From assembly GCA_026260175.1 (NCBI GenBank), contig JAKCWW010002489.1, forward strand, positions 702-49,785: a DNA stretch of 49,084 nucleotides, written 5' to 3'. Both the position numbers and the translations under genes were made by a program. The notes under the pieces were generated by a model. That model did no database searches and was not told where the DNA came from. It worked only from the letters and a program-made list of their open reading frames with translations. The stretch comes from Reticulitermes lucifugus (taxonomy: Eukaryota; Arthropoda; Insecta; Blattodea; Rhinotermitidae). How positions within the stretch are numbered: position 1 is the stretch's first letter; each line of letters starts with the position of its first letter. Of the stretch, positions 1-10,327 are shown piece by piece.

Positions 1-126
1 AGAACAGCAGGCAGGGCTACAAGGCTGATGTTTAGGTAAGAACAGCAGGCCTACAAGGCTGATGTTAGGTAAGAACAGCAGGCCTACAAGGCTGATGTTT
101 AGGTGAGAACAGCAGACCTATAAAGA
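1..126. repeat. Minisatellite, about 34-bp unit, cut by window start
   Basis: Three and a half head-to-tail copies of a unit built on AACAGCAGGCCTACAAGG followed by CTGATGTTTAGGT. The first copy has a small insertion, the second lost one T, and the fourth decays after about 25 bases. The array probably continues to the left of the window. Confidence 0.9.
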
Positions 127-349
127 TGCTTATTTGAAAATAACGTTGTGTCTTATGTACAGAAAAAACATTAACAAGTCAAATTTACTAACAAACGATA
201 TTCGAATGCAAAATTCTGCGACCAACCCGCTATTTTTTCTACATCCTACTAAATAAATTTAAAGTCAACACAGCAGACCCAAGCACGTTATAATTTCAAA
301 ATTGTCAGGTTTACGAACTAACATCAAAATGTCTACCGCCAACTACTAA

Positions 350-351
<2 letters not shown>

Positions 352-408
<57 letters not shown>
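352..408. repeat. (ATT)n microsatellite
   Basis: Nineteen uninterrupted ATT units. A related but degenerate ATT/ACC tract follows at 484-535. No gene is seen around it. Confidence 0.95.
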
Positions 409-409
<1 letters not shown>

Positions 410-483
410 TGTGTTGTATGTTTGTGGTGCTGATTTTGTAACAGGTCATTGTGCTGTTAAGCTAACACGTTAATAAACGAGAA

Positions 484-535
484 TTATTATTATTACCATT
501 ATTATTATTACCATTAATATTATCATTATTATCAT
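484..535. repeat. Degenerate (ATT/ACC)n tract
   Basis: Trinucleotide-rich stretch mixing ATT with ACC and ATC units. On the minus strand it reads as an asparagine-rich peptide, which is only a by-product of the repeat. Confidence 0.8.
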
Positions 536-1267
536 TTCCAAGTACGGTTCCCATTTGAATCACTGTTGTAAGCCTATAACTAAAGCGTGCCAATGTGAAG
601 AGTGACATGCCAGTTGTAATTGCAGGCCTACTGGATCTGGCAGCCATTTACAAAACTACGCAATCAGTCTTCGTCTAAGGCGAAAATAGAAATCGCAATC
701 ACAGGAAACTGACGATCAGATCAGAAATTTTGAAGTACGTATATTCTTGAATTCAGCACGCCTCACAAATTCTACGGCAGAAGTAAATGGAATAAAAACA
801 CTCCAAAGCGATATAGGCCTACACACATACTCACAAACCGAATAAACAAGTGACGGCAGCAGAGTGATTCGAGAGGAGATACTACAGAACACTTGCAACC
901 CAATTGCCTTGTATTAGATTTGCATGCAGAGATGGGGCAAACAAGACGCGTCCACTTCCCTACAGAGCAGCGCCGCTGCCGCTACCTGATGTTCGACGCC
1001 TGCCTTCGCTCTTATTGGATTCCAGAAACGTGGAACAGTGACTAACTCAATCCGCGCAAGAGCAACATTCATAGGTATGTATTTCCTAGAAAAAGGGCTT
1101 AACTCAATCTCAACACCTCGTCAAACGTTCATCACAGTGTTAGGAAGAGGGCTGAAATATACGCACATACCTTATTCAAAAACAGAAAATTTCGTAACGA
1201 AGAGAAGGGCGTTAGGCTTATGTCAGCAGGACAGATTAACTGCAAGTCTACACATGAAATTTACTTT
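536..1267. other. No recognised gene; GC-rich patch at 930-1045
   Basis: Mostly AT-rich sequence without recognisable family similarity. A GC-rich patch contains a 37-codon open frame on the plus strand (ATG 932, stop 1043-1045) beginning MGQTRRVHFPTEQRRC. It has no clear splice or promoter context and I do not recognise it. Confidence 0.5.
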
Positions 1268-1848
1268 GTATACAAGATGTATCTAAAATGCCTGGACAAA
1301 TTGCAAAAGCGAGTTCTTCACATCAAAATAAAGAAAAACGGTCACATAAACATACGTCCGGAAATCAGTGATTTTTTAGTTCTATTCTAAGATTCATTCA
1401 ACAAACAAATACCTTACCTGTGTAATACTTTATTTGCAACTGACATAATAATACATTTACAGTACACGGTCCCGGTTAAATAACTGTTGATTTATTGTTT
1501 ATCAAGTCACAGCTCACAACAGATATTCAAAACGTCCTCCACCTGAATCAATGCACGCATGGACACGTCTGATCGTGGGCTGTCTCGCTGTTTCAAAAAA
1601 CCCGAGGCGGTTGCGAATGGTTTGACAGGCACAAAAAATGCGTCGGTGAACCCTAGTGTATACAACATTAAGATTTCTAAGTGTCCCCACACAGATAAAA
1701 ATCTAAACGACTAAGGTCAACGCGTTATTGGGCTCTACCTCAAAAATAGTGTTTGCGGACATATACTGACACAAACTCTTTCCCTTCTTTTGGTGTGGGG
1801 AACTTACTCCTGAAATTTGTCCAAGTATTTTAGATACACTCTATATAT
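1268..1848 (-). mobile_element. Decayed Tc1/mariner-like DNA transposon, internally deleted
   Basis: About 580 bp bounded by inverted repeats. The left end (1268-1302) contains TGTATCTAAAATGCC then TGGACAAATT, and the right end (1814-1848) is its complement with a few differences. Inside, on the minus strand, lies the C-terminal end of a transposase (see 1514-1723). The element is far too short to be autonomous, and the 5' part of the gene is missing. A separate copy of the same end sequence sits immediately to the right at 1890-1911. Confidence 0.75.
1514..1723 (-). pseudogene. Transposase C-terminus, Tc1/mariner-like, frameshifted
   Basis: On the minus strand one frame reads from about 1693 to a stop at 1514-1516 and ends RRVHACIDSGGGRFEYLL. 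This matches the C-terminal signature of a widespread insect transposase family of the IS630-Tc1-mariner superfamily. Just upstream, in another frame, SRLDFYLCG matches the end of the DDE domain (the region after SPDL.P). The two parts are therefore separated by at least one frameshift. The catalytic residues and the whole N-terminal DNA-binding region are absent, so no active protein is possible. It lies between the inverted repeats of the 1268-1848 element, in the orientation expected for its gene. Confidence 0.75.
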
Positions 1849-1872
1849 GTATACAGGACGTACAATGTATAT

Positions 1873-1911
1873 ACACCCTATATATATATACAGGGTGTAT
1901 CTAAAATGCTA
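1873..1911. repeat. Solo transposon end with AT-rich palindrome
   Basis: Positions 1873-1898 form a near-perfect 26-bp palindrome with ACACCC at one end, GGGTGT at the other and a TA-rich core. The right half continues into GGGTGTATCTAAAATGC, the same end sequence as the neighbouring 1268-1848 transposon. It looks like two abutting transposon termini or the scar of a second insertion. Confidence 0.6.
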
Positions 1912-1925
1912 AATATATATATATA

Positions 1926-2404
1926 TATGGTATCGTCTTTCTGTAACGTCACCGACTATTAAACCATACGTAGATGCGCTACTGCGAGGCTGTTAACTTA
2001 CCGTCAGCCTAACTTACTACCACTACTACTTTGCATTGTAACGTCTCGGTTTCGAGTCTCTGTACGGAACTTGGCTATTCTACGTGAAATGTTTGTTATT
2101 TTATTCAGACCTTATAGGCACCTGCTGATACAATAGACCTACCCTACCTTAAATTACTTAACAGCCTTTCCTTCCTACATTCTTCTTTCACAATCATTAT
2201 GTCTTTCGACAGTAGGGTTATCGTTGGTATAAACAGCTCCGTCAATTAATATACGAAATGAACAATAATGTCGATCACAGAGCCTGCGCGGTCTAGGTCG
2301 CGTATTGTCTGTGACCGTCAAAACCTGTAATCGTGAAATCTAATATTATTCACTCCGTGCATTGCGTCCGTTATCACTCACATATACCAACATATGCACG
2401 TAAC
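1926..2404. other. No gene or repeat recognised
   Basis: AT-rich sequence with no long open frame, tRNA-like box or inverted repeat that I can see. Confidence 0.5.
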
Positions 2405-2539
2405 AGAAATTAAAAGTCATACTTAAGCTTGGGCCCTCCTACATGTTTCGGCGAATTAGATGTCCCGGAGGATGGAGATTTAATTTCTGAAACATGTCGG
2501 GGGGGGGGGTACAACCTATTGTATGACTTTTTAATTTCT
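2405..2539. repeat. Inverted repeat, degenerate member of the palindromic family
   Basis: The outer arms AGAAATTAAAAGTCATA (2405-2421) and TATGACTTTTTAATTTCT (2522-2539) are complementary with one extra base. Internally CATGTTTCGG pairs with CTGAAACATG, and the right half carries a degenerate version of the CTGAAGA...GAAAC-GTCGG signature seen in better copies. A G homopolymer follows at about 2500. Confidence 0.6.
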
Positions 2540-2654
2540 ATTATGAGCATATGTTGCTATAGGCCTACATGAGTGATTACTGTAATACTGAATTCGAAAA
2601 CCACTCAGCGCATAAATGTATTTTGGTGCTCTGTTTGTTTGTGCTGTCCTATAC

Positions 2655-2698
2655 TTTGCGATTGGCCGATCCCTCGTCCAAGCCGTCCTACCAATGTA
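2655..2698 (+). repeat. SINE D 3'-body fragment
   Basis: TTGGCCGATCCCTCGTCCA and the following CCTACCAATGT match the body of the full SINE at 17825-18097 (there on the minus strand). The tRNA-like head and the tail are missing. Confidence 0.6.
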
Positions 2699-3138
2699 CA
2701 AAATAAATTCATAATTTCAAAATTATTCTGAATATGAACAGGCCAGGGGACCTAATTCGCAGAAACCGACGAGGAATAAACACCCCTGCTTCGTTCGCGA
2801 GAGTTCCCGCATTCAGATCTGAACTGAAACAGCTGATGAACAGATCCAATAGTGGACTTTGGTGTCAGTGGTGTCCGACTTTACTACCATAGAATTTGTG
2901 CCAGTTATTTTGTTTTTGTCTTCAAAGTGTGATTTGAGGTTTCTACAGCACTGCTGATGAAGAATGCAGTCTTCTGGAATATAATGCCGCGTTGGTTGGG
3001 AATTTTTACCGACGTTTCGGAGAAACTTCCTAACTCTATCTTCAGGGAAGTCCCAGAAGAATAAACTCCTCTGGAGAATTGGTTACATTAGACAGGATGA
3101 ACGAAAAAAATGCACTGCCAAACCTAAAGAAGGTGAAT

Positions 3139-3254
3139 TTAATATAAGTTTTAAAACTTTCGCGGCGACATGATTCAATATAGTCTTCCCGAAACGTTGT
3201 ATTTAAACGAATTGACGCGGCTGGGCGCCCGAGAAGACGATATTGAAGGTGAAT
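3139..3254. repeat. Secondary insertion with a small palindrome inside the left inverted repeat
   Basis: A 10-base direct repeat, GAAGGTGAAT, occurs at 3129-3138 and 3245-3254, bracketing about 106 bp absent from the partner inverted repeat. Inside, TTCAATATAGTCTTCCCG is nearly the complement of the sequence ending at 3248, and GTCTTCCCGAAACGTTG resembles the palindromic family. It is probably a third-level insertion with a target duplication. Confidence 0.6.
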
Positions 3255-3451
3255 CTACACCACCGTACAAGAAAAAGATGTATGAACACAGGCCTTCTGA
3301 AGCATGATTTCCGAGTTGCGGCATCTTGATGATTAAAGAAAATGCTCAACGTGTCTACCTCGAGTTTCCATGCAGGCACTACAGCAGACTACTGGGACCC
3401 TACTTCCTTCCACTACGTCTGACTGGGGCAGTTTAGAACGATTTTCTACGA

Positions 3452-3808
3452 AATTTCCTTCCAGGGCTGTTGCAAGATGTGGATCTGCAGACTACTAGGG
3501 TCCTATGGTTCAAGCATGATGGTGCCCCACCACAGTTTCTTCGTGCAGTTCGGGAATTCTTGAACAAAATGTTTCCGGCAGAATGGATAGGACGAAATGG
3601 ACCAACAGCATGGTCTGCCTGTTCTCCTGATTTAAATCCCTCAGATTTCTATCTCTGCTGACATCTGAAGTCTACCGTTTATGCTACAGAAGTCTGTGAC
3701 GTCCAGGACTTGGAACAACGAATACACAGTGGATTTGAGATGATTAGTACGACACCTGGAATTTTCCAGCGAGTCATGCAATCACTGTCCAGACGTGCAA
3801 CGTCCTGA
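3452..3808 (+). pseudogene. Mariner-family transposase fragment with in-frame stop
   Basis: One frame reads NFLPGLLQDVDLQTTR, then FKHDGAPPQFLRAV, then SACSPDLNPSDFYLC, a UGA at about 3659, and continues HLKSTVYATEVCDVQDLEQR to a stop at 3806-3808. HDGAPP and SPDLNP carry the second and third catalytic aspartates of the Tc1/mariner DDD triad, with spacing of the usual order. The first catalytic aspartate and the whole N-terminal DNA-binding domain are missing, because the frame is closed upstream at 3434. The stop falls where the family has the conserved LWGHLKS tract. It lies inside matching inverted repeats (3091-3970). It is a dead, internally deleted copy. Confidence 0.85.
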
Positions 3809-4033
3809 GTTGTAGCTCAAGATGTACAATGAGTATTTTCTTTAATCGTCAGGAGGCCGTAACTCGGAAACCATGCTTCAGACGGCCTATGTTCTTAACA
3901 CATCTTTTCCTTGCACGGTGGTGTAGATTCACCTTCTGTAGGTGTGGCCGTGTATTTTTCGTTCACTCTATATAAGCAAGCAGCAGGTTACTATACAATA
4001 CAATCAATTCTTCCAAGCAGCTTATTCTTGGGA

Positions 4034-4076
4034 TATCCTGAAGATGAAGGCAGTAAGCTCCTCTGAAATGTCGGTA
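4034..4076 (+). ncRNA. Hammerhead-like motif in palindrome right arm (hypothetical)
   Basis: Order seen: TATC, CTGAAGA (4038-4044), an imperfect stem-loop, GAAA (4065-4068), TGTC, GGTA (4073-4076). TATC pairs with GGTA (one G-U) as stem I, CTGAAGA fits CUGANGA, and GAAA fits the second core strand. Stem III would be two base pairs, from a self-complementary tetramer. One extra unpaired U follows CTGAAGA, which is unusual. This is a structural reading, not a proven ribozyme. Confidence 0.35.
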
Positions 4077-4365
4077 GGAAATTACCAATCAACACAACGT
4101 AATATTCCAGAAGATTGTAATTTTCAAAGTTTAAGTCAGGTATTCTGATGGTTGTTCAAAAGAGTCACAATCCTTTCTCACCCTTCCACCGCACCAATCT
4201 GCGGACCTGCATTAAGGACGATGGAGTCCAGCAGCACTCACTGATTCACTGGTTCTAATTGGGATCCCCCTACCTCCAGCAACTGGCCTCTCTAACCTTG
4301 AAAACTGTCGTGAAGCGGACGGAACCAGCAGGTCATTACTTCCGAGCTTTGACGTTTTTGCAGAG

Positions 4366-4490
4366 GCGACGATGCGTCACTCGGTCGAGGGTCAAAATCT
4401 GACATTTCGATCCTTGACGCTGAGGACACTATGTCACCTCGAAACGTCGGGATTCGACCACTCAGTGATGCAAGGTCATATCGCAGCAGA
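4366..4490. repeat. Palindromic-family copy
   Basis: GACATTTCGATCCTTGACG (left) faces CACCTCGAAACGTCGGG (right), with CTGAGGA at 4420-4426 between them. The right arm continues CACTCAGTGATGCAAGGTC and ATATCGCAG, and the left arm GATGCGTCACTCGGTC is its diverged complement. The right half retains CTGANGA...GAAACGTC. Confidence 0.7.
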
Positions 4491-4501
4491 ACGGAATCCA
4501 C

Positions 4502-6170
4502 AATGTACGGCCTAATTTTTCAGAAAATCATACGCTTGTGTTCCTTTCCATGTCTGCGCCTTGCCTATTACAGAATTTAGGCCTACTTGTAACAGCCTAT
4601 TTGTTTATAATACTACCCGAACAGGTTCGTATGCTCTTACGCTTCCCCTACAGCGTACTGCCCTGAATTCTCCCCTAGTCTAGCCGTTCTGTTCAGAGAA
4701 ATGCTGGCAGTCATAGCCATTTGATAAGCTTCGCCAGGGCGAGTGCTTTGGACTGCATGACTCAAGCCACAGGGACAAGGATAGGAACACAACAATGGCA
4801 AGAAAGAGGCGCCATCATCTCCACCATCCATGGGAATTTTTTCTGCGGCAAACAATGCAGAACTGTTGGAACAGCCAAGTAAAGACGCTACACATACCAA
4901 TTCTCATGATGTGTAGTTACCTCAGACGAATGAACAGTCCATGCCAAGGCAGAGTATTCGGCACCTTTGCGTTGTGTTAGGGAGGTCCCAGGTTCGACAC
5001 TCTGCCATAAAAGCTGTTATTCTTAATTAGTTTTCAGACTACGGCCGCTCTTTCACATCCTCTCCATTTCATCGGTCACAAATTATATGATTCCTCAACG
5101 CTTCATAATCTAAGCAGTTCAAAAACGTCATTAAATAAGGAAAATATTAACCTGAAAGTGATGAGAAGTGCGTCGACATAGAGAGAAGTAGCAACTTGCA
5201 GGATACGTGATATGATAACATTATTAGAAACATAAGGTGTGAATGGGTACGAATGGGGACAGTGCCGTCCCCAGTCGCAGTATTTGGACGTTGCTTTCTG
5301 CAGCCAGCCCGTCAGTATGTCTGATGCGGGCTCACGCCGTAACTAACATGTAAGAACTGCATCTGCACCTGTACAGTGACTACGCGTGTGACTCGGATTG
5401 ACAATTTCACGGTTCGAATTAAAGGCGATTATATGACCGGGATTGCAACACACATGGATAGTGTGAGAAATCCGTATGACAGTTTGGTAAGAAAATAAAC
5501 TCTAAATATGGATGTGTGATCGATGTTCAATGGTTTCAGCTGGCTCACAATGGGGGTCCAGTAGCAGATTCATATAAACATGGTTACGAACCTACAGATT
5601 CCATACAAGGCGAGGCATTTCTTATAAACTTCCGGACATTTATCAGGTTCTAATGACAGCTTGGACGAACGGGTTGGCACACCGGACACGCTCTAGACTT
5701 GTATTCAGGTTTCTAGTTTGTATCTCCGCCGATATCCTGACTGACACTACCTCGATTAGGCCACGACCGCCTCCTTGCACATACGTTACACTTCGCCATC
5801 CATCAATCATCCTAACAACGCAACAGAACAGTCTCAGTCACCGACGGCGTGCTAAAATGAAACCATGAAAGCGACACTGCAACGACTTCACTATGAAGGC
5901 CTATTGAGAATGGCAGAATTTAAAAAATACGTATAGGTATAACGACACATTCGCCCCTCCGCAAAACCTAACAGCGCCACAATCGGCATGCAGTTCCTAT
6001 TACGATCGATTTCAGCGCTGATACTAGGAAACGGAGAAACCACAAAGTATCTGGAGCCGAAGGCCTAACTACAAATTGCGTATCAAACATATTCTATACG
6101 TCAGCAGTTAGAAACACGGTCGCAATGCAACCATCTTAGGTTGTATCTGGCAAATCCCTGTACGCGCTAG
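4502..6170. other. No gene recognised
   Basis: Only short open frames, none resembling a known protein. At 4991-5006 CCCAGGTTCGACACTC resembles a tRNA B box and may be a SINE scrap. The remainder is ordinary AT-rich intergenic or intronic sequence. Confidence 0.5.
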
Positions 6171-6179
6171 ACTCGCAGA

Positions 6180-6400
6180 AACGCATTATTCCCGAGTTGG
6201 AGTGACCGGGGCAAAATCACGCAGAGCAGCAGGTGCGCGGTAACAACAGGTGCGGACGTACTGTTCGGTGTCCAGCTGCCTGCCAGCCAGCCAGCCGACT
6301 TCACGCGCCGCCTCCTGCACACAAAGTGAGAGTCGGCCAGCATTTCGTGACGTCAGACTGCCGACCTGCAGCGGCTACAAACGCAATTCTTAACATTTCA
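6180..6400. other. GC- and CpG-rich patch
   Basis: GC-rich stretch with repeated GCCAGCCAGCCAGCC and several CpG and CRE-like GACGTCA steps. It could be an unmethylated promoter or a non-coding exon, but no TATA box, initiator or splice-site pair decides it. Confidence 0.25.
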
Positions 6401-6454
6401 TTTTGTAAAAGGGTTCTAAGTTGGTTTGAGCCTGGATAGATTCATAAATTGAGC

Positions 6455-6500
6455 AACTGTCAGCTCGATGACTCAGGTTCAATTCCGATCAAGGGCAGGG
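6455..6500 (+). repeat. tRNA-like B box, probable SINE fragment
   Basis: CAGCTCGATGACTCAGGTTC followed by AATTCC matches the second half of a tRNA-derived SINE head (B box GGTTCAATTCC). No A box is seen upstream and no tail downstream. Confidence 0.35.
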
Positions 6501-7086
6501 ATAATGCTGTTCACCACGACGACGACTCCGGATCTGAGACTGTCTTTTGTCCAGCGAGTATCAGGGAGTCTGTCGCAGGTTATGAGGATGTACCATTGGC
6601 TTAAGGTACGACCCAACATCGTGCTGAGGTCAGGTTATACGGATATTCTGGGTCTACGTGTCCACGCCTTGACATGGAATGTTGATCTTGTAGGGCACAT
6701 TTGCCTGTTTTACCGTTCTTACTTAGGCCATAAAAGTCGTAAGAATTTTCCACGGCATACATGGACACCATCCTCGAACTAAGGTTCCTTTCAAGAGTCT
6801 GACCCATCTTAGAATTGGCTACGAAAGTGTCTGTCATCTCTACTTCAATCTTCATATTTGATATTAAGTTGCCTCTATATCAACCATGAACTACGTAGCT
6901 TACCTCACCTAAAGTGGAAAAAAACATAGGTTGAGGTATACTGATAAAGTGTTGAGAATATTTGGAAGAGGATATAACAAGAGGGCAGCGAGGAACTTCA
7001 TATGTAGACCTTTTCTACACTTAATTATAGGGCGACAGATGAAAGAGGACTAAACGGGAAAGACATACAGCGAGCACAGGGAAGAT

Positions 7087-7360
7087 AAGACACGCATAAC
7101 CTGTTTCCACAATAATGAGGAGGTGGAAATTGCTACTCGTGAATGGTCACGAATGCAATGGTCCCGTTTCTACCGGAATGGAATTTTAGACTGCTTCCAA
7201 GATGGACTAAATATATGGATGTGCTCGAAGGTTACGTTGAAATGTAACGATACTTCGTGGAATCAACGAGCTACATTGACCGTTGTGTGGACATCTCATT
7301 TAATTTTTATGACGTGCGGAACCTTACTCATTGAACTTCCTTCGTACATGTGCAAAGGGT
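7087..7360 (+). pseudogene. Mariner transposase C-terminus and 3' flank
   Basis: One frame reads RITCFHNNEEVEIATREWSR then RFYRNGI. After a one-base shift near 7190 another frame reads LLPRWTKYMDVLEGYVEM and ends at TAA 7245-7247. This matches the C-terminal part of mariner transposases (NDEEVK.AV..WL then FY..GI..L..RW.KC....GDYVEK). The following untranslated part, with GTGCGGAACCTTACTCATTG near 7314-7335, looks like the family's 3' end. The catalytic domain is not recognisable upstream. It is a 5'-truncated, frameshifted relic. Confidence 0.7.
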
Positions 7361-7380
7361 ACTGGAGGTACAAATTGTAA

Positions 7381-7381
<1 letters not shown>

Positions 7382-7413
<32 letters not shown>
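7382..7413. repeat. (AAT)n microsatellite
   Basis: About ten perfect trinucleotide units directly after the mariner relic; a shorter ATT run occurs at 7636-7656. Confidence 0.95.
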
Positions 7414-7414
<1 letters not shown>

Positions 7415-7659
7415 TGCCAAACTGTACAAGGCAGCTAAGGTCTAAGCGTAGGCAAACAGCCTACATGAACCACAGGCACATGAGGTTTGAAGCTTCGTGG
7501 AAAGACAATGCAGTAAGTCGTGCAATCCGCTCCATCTTGATATGGCTGGCTGGCTGCCGAGAAGACAGCAGCATAGGGCGTAAGCTATCTCCAGTATATG
7601 GAGAAACTGCGTTACGTATCACAGGCTCGCATTTATTATAATTATTATTATTATTAACT

Positions 7660-8436
7660 GGTCATGGATGAATGCTTTCTCGACGAGGCAGCTGATGACC
7701 GCTTATGATGTCATCGCCGTCATTAACTTCGCTGCACGTAACACACGCTAAACCTCAAGTCAGCCTAAATATAAATGCACTTCGTTACAAATTCTTTTAC
7801 TTAGCCCTATGGCCATGAACAAGCAACAAATTTTCAAAAAACGATTCAGTTCAAAGTGGCGCATGCCGTGAAGTAGGGTATACACACACACACACCTAAA
7901 AATAACGTCCTGGGGATCAGAGAAACCAAGAGAGGGGGGCACTGATTTTCATGTGCGAGTGCCGCGGGTGGTGTGGGGAAGGGTGGGGTAAGTCACAACT
8001 GCGCGCCAATTGCATACGCAAACTGGCATCAAAGTGTCCGTTTGACATCACGCTTGCACGTTGAAGAATATCTTATCATTTATATAAAAAAAGCTAGGGC
8101 CTAAACATTTGGAAACGCAATAGATTAATATTCTAAGCCCCGAGAAATTGAGCCTTAAAGTGCGACCATTCGTTATCAGTGACGTACCAGACGATTTTAT
8201 GAGCTTCATAAAGAAACGCTAATTGACAATAAGAAGTCAGCTTTGCTTCATCATTTATTTACTGCCTGCATGTCCCATTATCCGGCAATGTGACGCTCGT
8301 TTATGGAATCAGTGAAGAGACTACGGCAACCTTCTCAACCTGGACAAAACAGCAACTCATCGAAAAGGTCATATGCACCCAAATTTCGAAACAGGCACAT
8401 CCCATACACGTAGTAACGTAGGACGTATGACAAAGA
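7660..8436. other. No gene recognised; short (CA)n
   Basis: Contains a short CA run at 7880-7896 and a G-rich stretch at 7930-7990. No coding or transposon similarity is seen. Confidence 0.5.
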
Positions 8437-8526
8437 TGAATTCTGCTATGGGGCCAAAGCGAGACTAACACAGATGCACCCTGAATTCTGATATGGGGCC
8501 AAAGCGAGACTAAGACAGATGCACCC
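8437..8526. repeat. 45-bp tandem duplication
   Basis: Two adjacent 45-base units (8437-8481, 8482-8526), each beginning TGAATTCTG and ending AGATGCACCC, differing at two positions. The near-identity implies a fairly recent duplication. Confidence 0.95.
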
Positions 8527-8644
8527 TACTGCTTTGATTAACTTCCCGACTGAAAATATTTAAAAATATAAGAAACCTGACATGACATGAGGTCACCCAA
8601 TCACATGCCTATGCAGACAGAGGGGAGGCGGACCTGCGTCTCCA

Positions 8645-8862
8645 ACCCATTCGCAACCTCGGCGCTAGAAGGGAGTGACAGGTCAGCACCATGCTACGGC
8701 CGCTTTACCCCGGGAAACACACGGTACCCATTGTATAGGAGGCCGGGTGGGCATCGGGGCCAGTCTGGACGGGCAAGGAAAAACTAGCCTCTACTGGGAT
8801 TCGATCCCCGGACCGTCAAGCCCGTACCGAGTCACTATACCGACTACACTATCCCGGCTGCC
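8645..8862 (-). mobile_element. SINE A (tRNA-derived), minus strand
   Basis: Read on the minus strand it starts GGCAGCCGGGATAGTGTAG (A-box region), has CGGGGATCGAATCCC (B box) around 8800-8815, then a body with GGCCCCGATGCCCACCC, GGTACC and CGGCCG, and ends CTAGCGCCGAGGTTGCG near 8650. The same family occurs at 17408, 26462, 44097 and 48994. RNA polymerase III boxes are present but diverged. No clear target-site duplication remains. Confidence 0.85.
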
Positions 8863-8965
8863 TTTATTACTTCTCTACTAACTAAACATGTACTGCGTAG
8901 TATGGAAAGAACATATAATGGCCGTGCTGCTGATGATGATGATGACGATATATATGTACACTTTT

Positions 8966-9215
8966 TGTGGTTTATTTTACGACGCAGTCAATATCTAGCG
9001 TCGATGACACAATGACGTGAATGATAAATCTAAAAGGATTTGGAAGCGGTCGAAGCCTGACTGAGGCAGCCTATGTCCCAGCATTTGTATGTTAGGGACT
9101 GAGAAAATACTCGAGAAACCTCGCTTAGGACAGCCGGTGTCCGGAACAACACTCGAACACGGCACCTCCCGAAAGCATCTAGAATGTTACCGCCACAACA
9201 GCCTGTTTGGTGACT
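8966..9215 (-). mobile_element. SINE E (tRNA-derived), minus strand
   Basis: The plus-strand left end, GGTTTATTTTACGACGCAGT then CAATATCTAGCGTCGATG, is the complement of a SINE tail I associate with insects. Toward 9150-9210, CGAACACGGCACC and flanking bases are the complement of a degenerate tRNA-like head. The middle carries diverged body sequence. A short fragment of the same tail is at 47254-47295. Confidence 0.6.
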
Positions 9216-10327
9216 GTGCAGACATATGACATGACGAAGATAACGATGAACAAAGCGATATACAACTACAGCATAATTCTATAGAAACGGTTTCTAATAT
9301 GTGTAAGAAAGTTGGTTTCCACAAATAGGCCTACGTCTGATGTTGCCTGTGAAATATCAGCAAGTCGTGAAGAAATACGTGTTAAGCCACAAACACGCCA
9401 CACGCAGGAAGTTTTGGTAAACTTCCGCTCAAAAAACCCGTAAGATAAAGAACCGCAGATCTACAGGAAGTCTTGTTGCAATGTGTCGCCACATCTGACC
9501 TAAATTATGTTAGACACTATGTTAACACTCATGCATCCTCACTTCAATTTAATATCTTCGTTAGGTATTTAGTTACAGTAATTGCGAGAAAAAGAAGTTA
9601 TGTAAAAGCAAAACAGTGGAGAACATGGTCGTTTATCAACTGAAAATAATGTGCAGCCTAATTACAAAAAATCTTAAACACTGAAAAAAAGAACAGTTTA
9701 GACAATTCACAATGTGACGACAGTTCGCATAAACAAATAAGCTCAATTTGTTTCCCCTACTGGAATTCAAGACGCAAAAAAATTAATAACAGTATACATA
9801 CGAAAATCTCCTATACTTGCTGTGAAAAATTACTGCCTGTAGTGTAACAACATTACATAGCAGACGACAAACAACACTTTCCTTAATGCATAAGCCTACT
9901 TCAACTGCACAGGTGTTTCACAAAAGCAAAACCTTCTATTACTATGCACTTTTCCATATCAAATTTATTTCTGAATATAGTAATGATATTTGGGCTATGG
10001 CGACTGTTCACATAAATCGTAAGCAGAGCAAATAATCTTCACATCAAATGAACAATTTACTGTCACATAAAACAATAACCTAGACACAAATCACACAATT
10101 TTAACCTATAATGACAAGTGTCACTAGCCTATATGAATTGCAATATACTGCCGATGGTGCTGCTATCTGTACTACGAGCATTAAAACTGCATTTGCTATC
10201 ATCAATAGCTGTTTGCGATGTCGCTGCGTTCTTCAGTATATAAATAATTGAATTCCTTGTCATAGAAAACAAGTAGGAGACTTTCACGGACAGTATCCCA
10301 CTAAAATAATAGGACACAGCTTGTTAC
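9216..10327. other. AT-rich, no gene recognised; possible intron of a minus-strand gene
   Basis: Nothing recognisable by domain or repeat. If the 10328-10448 exon is real, this stretch is the start of its downstream intron. Confidence 0.45.

Larger units (their letters stand above)
3091..3970 (+). mobile_element. Mariner-like element with long terminal inverted repeats
   Basis: The left inverted repeat (3091-3138 plus 3255-3349) and the right one (3830-3970) pair over about 140 bp, from CAGGATGAACGAAAAAAATG and GGTGAATCTACACCACCG inward to GATTAAAGAAAATGCTCA. Both ends are flanked by TA, as expected for the Tc1/mariner superfamily. It encloses a partial transposase (3452-3808). The left repeat is interrupted by a 116-bp secondary insertion. 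The element is internally deleted and non-autonomous. Confidence 0.85.
2967..4118. repeat. Palindromic-family copy split by a transposon
   Basis: The left arm (2967-3045) starts AGTCTTCTGGAATATAATG and runs through ACCGACGTTTCGGAG to ATCTTCAGG. The right arm (4034-4118) is its diverged reverse complement, from CCTGAAGATGAAGG through ATGTCGGTA to ATTCCAGAAGATTG. The two arms belong to one hairpin repeat whose loop now holds the 880-bp mariner-like element at 3091-3970. Arms of this type recur at ten or so other places in the window. Confidence 0.8.

Noticed and set aside
1-126. CRISPR array at the window start
   Set aside because: Units are head-to-tail without unique spacers, in a eukaryotic genome; it is a minisatellite.
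932-1045. Small gene of 37 codons
   Set aside because: GC-rich and plausible-looking, but too short and without any context to support it; kept only as a note.
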